Part shown: in pieces, positions 24,593 to 31,122 of the stretch
Numbering within the stretch: the first letter of the stretch is position 1
Layout: the number at the start of each line of letters is the position of its first letter
Assembly (NCBI RefSeq): GCF_000786215.1
Contig: NZ_JROG01000009.1
Location: forward strand, 1 to 64,000
Length of the DNA: 64,000 nt
DNA from: Sphingomonas sp. 35-24ZXX
GTDB lineage: Bacteria; Pseudomonadota; Alphaproteobacteria; Sphingomonadales; Sphingomonadaceae
Reading direction: 5' to 3'
Translations under genes and position numbers: made by a program
The notes under the pieces: generated by a model
What the model saw: only the letters and a program-made list of their open reading frames with translations
Databases searched by the model: none
What the model was told of the DNA's origin: nothing

Positions 24593-25827
24593 GGCACGGC
24601 CTCGAAACGCACCGGTACGCAAGAAGGTCCGCGCAGCATCATGTTGGGATGATAGGCAATCGCGCTCTCGTCGGTCAGCGTGATGCCGGCAATGCGCGGC
24701 AGCAGTTCCTCGAACGCCACGGTCATTTCCTTGCGGCTGAGCATGTTGCCGACGCACATATGGATGCCGCGTCCGAAGGCGAGGTGCGTGCGCGCATTGG
24801 CTCGGTCGGCCAGGAAACGGTCGGGGTCTTCATAGCGCTCGGGGTCGCGGTTGGCGGCGGCATAGCGCATCATCACCATGGCACCGGCGGGCAGGGTGAC
24901 TCCGCCCAGTTCCGCATCGGATTTCATCACCCGCCAGATGCCCGATGAAGCGCTGGCCAGCCGCAGCATTTCCTCGACCATATTGGGGATGATCTTCGGG
25001 TCAGCCTTCGCCTTGGCGAGCTCATTCGGGTTGCGCGCCAGCAGGATGATGCCCTCAGCCAGCGTGGCCGTGGTCGTCTCGTTGCCCGCGACCAGCAGCT
25101 GCTGCACGATCGAGAGCAGCTCGCCATCGTCCAGCGGGCGCTCGCCATCGACCTCGGCATGCACGAGGTCGGACAGCAGATCGTCGGTCGGGTTGGCGCG
25201 CCGCAGGTCCATCTGCGCCTTGATCGCGTGCTGGAACTCGACCACCTCGCGCGCGCATTGCAGCTCGCGCTCCAACGGCACCATACCGCCCAGCCGGTCG
25301 ACAAAGGCATCGGTCCAGCGCTTGATCGTTGCGGGCTCCTCATGCGTCAGCCCCAGCTGCTCGGAGATCATCCGGATCGGCAGCGGCATGGCGAAATCGC
25401 GCACGAAATCGATGTCGTCCTTGCCCAGCATGGCATCGATCAGGTCGCGCGCGATCTCGCGGATATGCGCTTCGAGCTTGTTCACTCGCGGCGCGGAAAA
25501 GGCGAGATTGACCAGCTTGCGGAACCGCGTGTGCACCGGCGGATCGGCGGTCAGCAGCGTGTCGACCTGCGGCCAGCCATCTTCGAGGATCGCCTTGACC
25601 TGCGGGTCTTCGGATCGCGCGCCGGAAAGCACCGCCTGGAAATTGTTCGAGAATTCCTCTGTCCGCGATGTCGCCTCGCTGACGAGCTTGTGGCTCAGCA
25701 CCAGATACAGGCCGCTCGCCGCATCATAATAGACCGGCTGGGTGGGAATGGTCGCCTGGTAAAAGGCAAAGGGGTCGGACAGCACATCCGGATGGAAAAA
25801 GCTTGTCTGCTCTGCCGCCACCGTCAC
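24589..25827 (-). CDS. Cytochrome P450
   Basis: A 412-residue soluble bacterial P450. The heme ligand is Cys358 in FGRGIHMCVGN. The I-helix motif is VAGNETTTATLAEG and the K-helix E-x-x-R is EEMLR. It is the first gene of the leftward operon P450 / small acyl-CoA dehydrogenase / DUF35 / thiolase / SDR / ThuA / large acyl-CoA dehydrogenase. Monooxygenation of a side chain before activation and beta-oxidation is plausible, as in steroid or terpenoid breakdown. No dedicated ferredoxin is adjacent. Confidence 0.95.
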   Translation of the reverse strand: MTVAAEQTSFFHPDVLSDPFAFYQATIPTQPVYYDAASGLYLVLSHKLVSEATSRTEEFSNNFQAVLSGARSEDPQVKAILEDGWPQVDTLLTADPPVHTRFRKLVNLAFSAPRVNKLEAHIREIARDLIDAMLGKDDIDFVRDFAMPLPIRMISEQLGLTHEEPATIKRWTDAFVDRLGGMVPLERELQCAREVVEFQHAIKAQMDLRRANPTDDLLSDLVHAEVDGERPLDDGELLSIVQQLLVAGNETTTATLAEGIILLARNPNELAKAKADPKIIPNMVEEMLRLASASSGIWRVMKSDAELGGVTLPAGAMVMMRYAAANRDPERYEDPDRFLADRANARTHLAFGRGIHMCVGNMLSRKEMTVAFEELLPRIAGITLTDESAIAYHPNMMLRGPSCVPVRFEAVP

Positions 25828-25995
25828 TGCCTGCTCCCGCGATGCTGTTCTGTCATTCCCCTGTCATAGCCGCCCGCGGCGGCGAGCGGCGATAGTCGAA
25901 AATGCTAGGGCCGGGTGATGGCGCAGGGATAACGAAAATTGCACAATTTGTGTTATTGCGGTATCCTGAGAGAACCATTCGAAGGGATAGGATCC

Positions 25996-26241
25996 ATGAA
26001 CGTATCGATTGGCGAACGCTGGGAAAGCTATGTCGAGGCCTTGCTCAAGACGGGGCGCTATGGTTCGGCAAGCGAGATCGTACGCGAGGGGCTGCGTCTG
26101 GTCGAAGAGCGCGAGGCCAAGCTTGCAGCGCTGCGCGAGACGATCGAAGCGTCGCTTGCGCGCGGCGGCGAAAACAATGATGATGATGTCGATCGGAGCC
26201 TGGAAACAGCAGCTGAGGGGCTCATGTCACAGGGATATTAG
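25996..26241 (+). CDS. parD: ParD-type antitoxin
   Basis: An 81-residue ribbon-helix-helix antitoxin: MNVSIGERWESYVEALLKTGRYGSASEIVREGLRLVEEREAKL, then a flexible acidic tail that should wrap the toxin. I use ATG 25996, where the ParD N-terminus begins; an upstream in-frame ATG is not needed. It represses its own operon in the family. It lies divergent from the P450 operon, in a somewhat AT-richer stretch, immediately followed by the toxin. Confidence 0.9.
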   Translation: MNVSIGERWESYVEALLKTGRYGSASEIVREGLRLVEEREAKLAALRETIEASLARGGENNDDDVDRSLETAAEGLMSQGY

Positions 26242-26547
26242 GTGAGGAAGCTCATTTATCTTGATTCGGCCAGCGAAGATCTGGTTGAAATTCTGATATA
26301 CGTTACCACCCAAAGCGCCAGTCTTTCGGCGGGAAGAGCTTTTGTTTCTAGATTGCGCGCCAGATGCACGCACCTTGCTTCGCTTCCCGGAACACTCGGC
26401 TCTGATCGGGCGGAATGCGTCCCTGGGCTCAGAAGTGTCTCCGCAAATGGCTACATCATCTTCTTCCGGTACGCCGAAAACCGACTGGAAGTTGTCAATA
26501 TTCTCCACGCCAGCCGAGACGTCGCGACCCATTTCGACAACGACTGA
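26242..26547 (+). CDS. parE: ParE-type toxin
   Basis: A 101-residue RelE/ParE-superfamily toxin starting at GTG directly after the antitoxin stop: KLIYLDSASEDLVEILIYVTTQSASLSAGRAFVSRL, then YIIFFRYAENRLEVVNILHASRD. ParE members inhibit DNA gyrase. It ends 11 bases before a convergent SDR gene. The pair interrupts the catabolic region and is the only obvious accessory module there. No transposase or att site is seen around it. Confidence 0.9.
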   Translation: MRKLIYLDSASEDLVEILIYVTTQSASLSAGRAFVSRLRARCTHLASLPGTLGSDRAECVPGLRSVSANGYIIFFRYAENRLEVVNILHASRDVATHFDND

Positions 26548-26557
26548 CCCGCCCCAA

Positions 26558-27280
26558 TCAGCTGTGCGTCATCACCCCGCCATCGGCGATGATGCCCTGG
26601 CCGGTGATGAAACGGGCGTCGTCGCTCGCCAGAAACGCGATGACATCGGCGATATCCTCGGGCTGGCCCAGCCGCTTGAGCGCGGACTTGTCGCGGTAGT
26701 AATCCGCCGCCTCGCCATTTTCGAGCATGCCGCGGGTCATTCCTGTCACGATGCAGCCCGGTTGCACGCAGTTGACCGTCACGCCATAGGGGCCCAGTTC
26801 CATCGCCAGCGAGCGGGTGAAGCCCAGGATCGCGTGCTTGGACGCGGCATAGGCGCCGAGGCCCGCATCGCCATAGCGCGACAGGATCGACCCGGTGTTG
26901 ATCACGCGTCCGGCCTTCGATGCCTGCAGCAGGCCAAGGCAAGCCTTGGACAGCCGCGTCGGGGCGAGCAGATTGACGTCGAGCCCGAACTGCCACTGCT
27001 CGTCGGTCAATTCGCCCAGCGTCCCCACAGGGCATACGCCCGCGTTGTTGATCAGGATGTCGAGCCCTCCCAGCTGGCTTTGCGCAGCCGCAGCCAGGGT
27101 GGCGATCGCCTGCGGATCGGCCAGGTTGGCGACATGGTTGACCGTGCCTGCCAGACCGTCTCCGCTGATGTCGCAGGCCAGCACGGTTGCGCCATCGGCC
27201 AGCAGACGGCGGACGGTCGCCGCGCCGATCCCCGATGCTGCCCCGGTGACCAGGGCCTTGCGTCCGTTCAGTCTGCTCAT
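26558..27280 (-). CDS. SDR-family oxidoreductase
   Basis: A 240-residue classical SDR: LVTGAASGIGAATVRRLLADGA, NNAGVCPVGTL, catalytic LGAYAASKHAI (Tyr-x3-Lys), NCVQPGCIVTGM. Its start overlaps the stop of the upstream ThuA-like gene (ATGA). It is the last gene of the leftward operon that begins with the molybdopterin enzyme. It is likely a hydroxyl dehydrogenase; the substrate is not readable from the sequence. Confidence 0.9.
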   Translation of the reverse strand: MSRLNGRKALVTGAASGIGAATVRRLLADGATVLACDISGDGLAGTVNHVANLADPQAIATLAAAAQSQLGGLDILINNAGVCPVGTLGELTDEQWQFGLDVNLLAPTRLSKACLGLLQASKAGRVINTGSILSRYGDAGLGAYAASKHAILGFTRSLAMELGPYGVTVNCVQPGCIVTGMTRGMLENGEAADYYRDKSALKRLGQPEDIADVIAFLASDDARFITGQGIIADGGVMTHS

Positions 27281-28065
27281 GTTGTTTCCTTTGCGCGTTC
27301 GGCGTGCGTCACGAAATCCAGCGCATTGGCGATGGCGCGACGGACATGGGGGTTGGCGTAGCTGGCCGTGCCATCGCCGAATTGCAGATACACCATCTGC
27401 GCAGCATCGACGGTGCGTGTCCAGCCAATCAGGTTGCTGCCCGGCGGATGCGGCCAGTCGCTGTTGTCGAACATCCGTCCGGCGACGGCGTGCGCCGCCG
27501 AGGAGAAGCAGTCGCGCTCGAAGCGCGTATCGGCGCGGATCAGCGGGGTGACATCCTCCTCGAAGACCTGGGCCAGGTACAGTTCGTCATTGACCGCGAA
27601 CCGAGCGGGCAGGCCTCGCGTCACAGGATGATCCGCCACCACCACCGCCTCGTAGTCGACGTCATGTTTATAGCCCGAATCAAGGCAGGCTCGGCCACGC
27701 ACTTCGCCCGGCTGGTAGAGGAACCTGCCGCCCAGCATCTCGCTCCAGCCCGGCCAGTCGGCCCACCCTGCCAGCGCATGGTGCAGCATGACCGCGCCCT
27801 TGCCCGCAGCAAAATGCCGCTGGATCGCCTGCACGAAACCGGTGGACGGCGGGCGGCTGGTTACCGTGCCGCCGGCAAAGACATAGCCCGGCATGTCGTA
27901 GAACAGCAGCACATCGGCCTTTTCCGCCGCGCCGTCGGCCACCGCCGCTTCCGCCTCGGGATGCAGCAGATGCTGCACGCGCCACCCGGTGAGGCTGGCC
28001 AGCAGCGCAGCAAACGGTTCGGCCTCATAGGGATGGCCGCCCGACAGGACCAGAAGGTCGCGCAC
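27277..28065 (-). CDS. ThuA-like domain protein (copy 2)
   Basis: A 262-residue ThuA-family protein. I choose GTG 28065, two bases after the MDR reductase stop (VRDLLVLSGGHPYEAEPFAALL); upstream codons read inside the reductase gene. Typical segments are KADVLLFYDMPGYVF, GKGAVMLHHALAGWADWPGW, VVADHPVTRGLPARFAVNDELYLAQVFEEDVTPLIR and ANPHVRRAIANALDFV. It is diverged from copy 1 at 20.3 kb. Two ThuA-like proteins in one catabolic region with no sugar genes is unexpected; the role is unknown. Confidence 0.85.
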   Translation of the reverse strand: MRDLLVLSGGHPYEAEPFAALLASLTGWRVQHLLHPEAEAAVADGAAEKADVLLFYDMPGYVFAGGTVTSRPPSTGFVQAIQRHFAAGKGAVMLHHALAGWADWPGWSEMLGGRFLYQPGEVRGRACLDSGYKHDVDYEAVVVADHPVTRGLPARFAVNDELYLAQVFEEDVTPLIRADTRFERDCFSSAAHAVAGRMFDNSDWPHPPGSNLIGWTRTVDAAQMVYLQFGDGTASYANPHVRRAIANALDFVTHAERAKETT

Positions 28066-28067
28066 GA

Positions 28068-29081
28068 TCAGGCGATCTTGAGGATCATCTTGCCCTGGTT
28101 CGAGCCCTCGAACAGCCGCATGAACGCCGGCAGCGCATTTTCGAGCCCCTCGTCGACATGCTCGTCGACCACCAGCCGTCCGGTGGCCGCCCATTCGCCC
28201 ATCTTCGCCCCGCCCTCGGCAAAGCGCGGGACGTAATCGGCGACCAGCAGTCCGCGGATCGACGCGCGGTGGACGATCAGCTGCCAGATGTTGCGCGCGC
28301 CCACCGGCTCAGGTGCGTTATACTCGCTGATCAGCCCGCACAGCCCGATGCGCGCGCCATGGCGCAGGTTCATCAGGCCCGCATCAAGAATATCGCCGCC
28401 GACATTCTCGAAGATCACATCGACACCATCGGGCGCGACGGCCCGGATCGCGGCATCGAGCGCCGCCATGTCCTTGCCGCGATAATCGATCGCATGATCA
28501 AAGCCGTAGCGGTCCTTCAACCGCGCGCATTTCTCCGCGCCGCCTGCGATGCCGATGGTGGTGCAGCCCAGGATCTTGGCGATCTGGCCGACCAGCGAGC
28601 CCACGGCCCCGGCGGCACCAGTGACCAGCACGACATCGCCCACCTGCGGCTCGCACACGTCGATGAAGCCGAAATAGGCGGTCATCCCCACCGCGCCGAA
28701 CAGCGAGAGATAGTTGGTGACCGACGGCACCGCGTTCGGATCGATCGGCTGGGTAAAGCCGCCCAAGGTGCCCACCGAATAATCCTCGATCGCGTTCAAT
28801 CCCAGCACCCATTGCCCCTTGGCAAAGCCCTCTGCGCGGCTTTCCTCGACCACGCCAATGGTGGTCGCGCGCACCGGCGCGCCCAGCGGGATCGGCGGCA
28901 TGTAGCTTTCGGCGTCGGACATCCACCCGCGCTGCGCGGGGTCGAGCGAAGCACAATGGTTGCGGATGAGGAACTGGCCTTCCTCGAGCGCGGGCAGCGC
29001 GCTGGTCTCCAGCGCGAAATCCTCGGCGACGGGCGCACCATCGGGGCGGCGCTTGAGAATGAACTGGCGGTTGCTGGTCAT
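28068..29081 (-). CDS. MDR-family NADP-dependent oxidoreductase (zinc-free double-bond reductase type)
   Basis: A 337-residue medium-chain reductase of the prostaglandin/leukotriene-reductase and curcumin-reductase group. DPAQRGWMSD near the N-terminus and VLVTGAAGAVGSLVGQIAKILGCTTIGIAGG are group signatures. No zinc-ligand Cys cluster is present. Family members saturate alpha-beta-unsaturated ketones with NADPH. A related copy (332 residues) is in the rightward operon at 38.9 kb. It lies between an SDR and the ThuA gene. Confidence 0.9.
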   Translation of the reverse strand: MTSNRQFILKRRPDGAPVAEDFALETSALPALEEGQFLIRNHCASLDPAQRGWMSDAESYMPPIPLGAPVRATTIGVVEESRAEGFAKGQWVLGLNAIEDYSVGTLGGFTQPIDPNAVPSVTNYLSLFGAVGMTAYFGFIDVCEPQVGDVVLVTGAAGAVGSLVGQIAKILGCTTIGIAGGAEKCARLKDRYGFDHAIDYRGKDMAALDAAIRAVAPDGVDVIFENVGGDILDAGLMNLRHGARIGLCGLISEYNAPEPVGARNIWQLIVHRASIRGLLVADYVPRFAEGGAKMGEWAATGRLVVDEHVDEGLENALPAFMRLFEGSNQGKMILKIA

Positions 29082-29117
29082 GGGGTTTGAGTCTCCGCAA
29101 AATGGGAAAGGGAAGGA

Positions 29118-29870
29118 TCAGTCTGCGCCGCGCCCGCCATCGACCAGCATCGCGGTGCCGGTGACCATGCGCGAGGCGGCGCTGGCGAGGAAGGTGGCGG
29201 CGCTGGCAATGTCTTCGGCGGTGCCGACGCGCTGGAGCGCGTTGCCGTCCATGACGAACGCCTTGACCTCGTCGCTGTCGCCATAGGCGCCGGTGATCAT
29301 CTCGGTATAGATCACCCCGGGGTTGAGCGAATTGACGCGGACCCTGGGCTCCATCTGCGCACCTTCGAGCGCAGCCACCCGGCTGAAATGCGTCACCGCC
29401 GCCTTGGCCGCACAATAGGCGGCGCAATCGTCGAGCCCGATCAGCCCGGCGAGCGAGGAGATGTTGACGATCGATCCCGCGCTCTTGGTGTCGCGCATCA
29501 TGCGCAGGCCGTATTTGGTGCCCAGCACCACGCTTTCGACATCTGCGGTCCACAGCGCCCGAAACTGCTCGAGCGAGGTATCGGGCAAGGGCTTGGAGAA
29601 GAACGATCCGGCGGAATTGATCAGCGCATCGACCGATGCGTGCGTGGCGGTGACAGTGTCGGCAAACGCGGCCCAGTCGCTCTCGCGCGTGACATCGAAG
29701 CTGTGAAACTCGGCGGTGCCGCTGGCCGCCTGCACCTGGCGCACGGTCTCTGCCCCGCGCTCCGGATTGCGGCCGGTGGCGATGATGTGGAAGCCGGCCC
29801 TGGCGAGGCGCAAAGCGGCGGCGCGGCCGATGCCCGAGGTCGCGCCGGTGACGATGGCTGTTTTCGTCAT
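29118..29870 (-). CDS. SDR-family oxidoreductase
   Basis: A 250-residue classical SDR: IVTGATSGIGRAAALRLARAG, NSAGSFFSKPL, catalytic CAAYCAAKAAVTHF (Tyr-x3-Lys), NSLNPGVIYTEMI. It is followed 36 bases later by the MDR reductase and preceded by a REPIN element. Probably a keto/hydroxyl interconversion in the same pathway; not further assignable. Confidence 0.9.
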   Translation of the reverse strand: MTKTAIVTGATSGIGRAAALRLARAGFHIIATGRNPERGAETVRQVQAASGTAEFHSFDVTRESDWAAFADTVTATHASVDALINSAGSFFSKPLPDTSLEQFRALWTADVESVVLGTKYGLRMMRDTKSAGSIVNISSLAGLIGLDDCAAYCAAKAAVTHFSRVAALEGAQMEPRVRVNSLNPGVIYTEMITGAYGDSDEVKAFVMDGNALQRVGTAEDIASAATFLASAASRMVTGTAMLVDGGRGAD

Positions 29871-29880
29871 AGGCCTCCCT

Positions 29881-29960
29881 CCCGTTTGTCCCGACCAAAG
29901 TCGAGGGACGTATGTGCAAGGTTCGCGATGATGTCCCTCGACATGCTGGGGACAAACGGG
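29881..29960. repeat. REPIN-like inverted repeat, family B (copy 3)
   Basis: Arms 29881-29909 and 29933-29960, core CCCGTTTGTCCCGAC...GTCGAGGGAC, are complementary with several differences, so this is the most degenerate family-B copy. It lies between two SDR genes of the same operon, like copies 1 and 2 in theirs. Confidence 0.8.
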
Positions 29961-29979
29961 TCTCTGGTGCGCGAGGCCA

Positions 29980-30744
29980 TCATGTCAAACTCCATCCGCC
30001 ATCGACCACCATCTGCGTGGCGGTCATGAACGACGATTCCTCGCTGATCAGGAACAGGATGCTCTCGGCAATGTCCTCGGGCTCCTGCGGCACGCCCAGG
30101 GGCACGTCGGTCCAGTGCGCGGGATCGTTCATCGCACCCGGCGGCATCGCGCCTTCGAGCAGCGGCGTGCGGGTGGGGCCGGGGCACACCGCGTTGACGC
30201 GGATCATGTCGCCCTTGCGACCGACCTCGACCCCGACCGCGCGCGCCATGTTGGCCATCGCCGCCTTGGCGACGGCATAGGCCGAGATTGCGGGCGCGGC
30301 GCAATTGGCCATGACAGAGGCGGTGAGGATGATGCTGCCGGTCGCCGGTTGCCCGCCAGCCTGGCTGCGCATCTGTGCCACCGCTCGCTGCAGGCCGATG
30401 AAGCTGCCCTCGACATGCACCTGGTTGAGCCTGCGGAACCGCGCCAGATCAAGATCGATGATCGGCTCGTAATTGACGATGCCCGCGTTCGAAACCAGCG
30501 CATCGAGCCGGCCATAATGGTGCACCGCGGCGGTGATGGCATTGTCCCAGTCGTCCTCGCTGGTGACATCATGCTTCAGCCCGATGCACTGGCAATCGGC
30601 GGCGACACCCTGGATCCGCTCGCCGTCCAGATCGGTCGCGATCACCTTGGCGCCGCGCTCCGCCGCCAGCCGCGCGGTGGCAGCGCCGATGCCCGATGCC
30701 GCGCCGGTGATCAGCACCACCTTGTCCTTCACCGCAAATGTCAT
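29980..30744 (-). CDS. SDR-family oxidoreductase
   Basis: A 254-residue classical SDR. The ATG at 30744 overlaps the stop of the Rieske-ferredoxin gene (ATGA) and gives the family N-terminus MTFAVKDKVVLITGAASGIGAATARLA. The catalytic site is AISAYAVAKAAM (Tyr-x3-Lys), with NAVCPGPTRTPLL after it. It is translationally coupled to the Rieske ferredoxin, which suggests it acts on a related intermediate. Confidence 0.9.
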   Translation of the reverse strand: MTFAVKDKVVLITGAASGIGAATARLAAERGAKVIATDLDGERIQGVAADCQCIGLKHDVTSEDDWDNAITAAVHHYGRLDALVSNAGIVNYEPIIDLDLARFRRLNQVHVEGSFIGLQRAVAQMRSQAGGQPATGSIILTASVMANCAAPAISAYAVAKAAMANMARAVGVEVGRKGDMIRVNAVCPGPTRTPLLEGAMPPGAMNDPAHWTDVPLGVPQEPEDIAESILFLISEESSFMTATQMVVDGGWSLT

Positions 30745-31052
30745 GTGCCCATGTCCAGTTCGATCATGCCGTTTTTCTCCCGCACCGGCCAGGTCCTGAT
30801 GCCGCAATGCGCAGGCGGACCCTTGGCCGCGCCATTGGTGATGTCGAAGCGCGCGCCATGGTGCGGGCAAATCACATGCCCGCGCCGCAGCCGAGCGCCC
30901 TCAAGCGGCAGCATCGCATGGCTGCACAGGCCGTCCATGGCATGAAGGCTGCCATCGCCATCACGCGCGATCAGAAATGCTGCACCTTCATGCTGCGCAA
31001 AACGGGTGGTGCCCGGCGCAACATCGGATGGGGTTACAGGGGTAAAGGCCAT
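30741..31052 (-). CDS. Rieske-type [2Fe-2S] ferredoxin
   Basis: A 103-residue small Rieske protein. The cluster ligands are in GLCSHAMLPLEGARLRRGHVICPHHGARFDI (C-x-H, then C-x2-H). ATG 31052 gives the usual N-terminus (AFTPVTPSDVAPGTTRF); an in-frame ATG at 31112 would add 20 residues and is less typical. It could be the electron carrier for the molybdopterin enzyme directly upstream, or for the two Rieske oxygenases, which have no adjacent ferredoxin. No reductase gene is in the window. Confidence 0.85.
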   Translation of the reverse strand: MAFTPVTPSDVAPGTTRFAQHEGAAFLIARDGDGSLHAMDGLCSHAMLPLEGARLRRGHVICPHHGARFDITNGAAKGPPAHCGIRTWPVREKNGMIELDMGT

Positions 31053-31122
31053 GGGCTCTGTGATGACCGACAATGCGGGCAACCGCAATCCTGTGCTGGT
31101 TTGAGCGAGCATCCGCGCTGAC

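Noticed and set aside
14951-29960. Family-B repeats considered as insertion-sequence ends or att sites
   Set aside because: The elements are only about 80 bases, have no transposase between or beside them, and show no target duplications. REPIN-like is a better fit.
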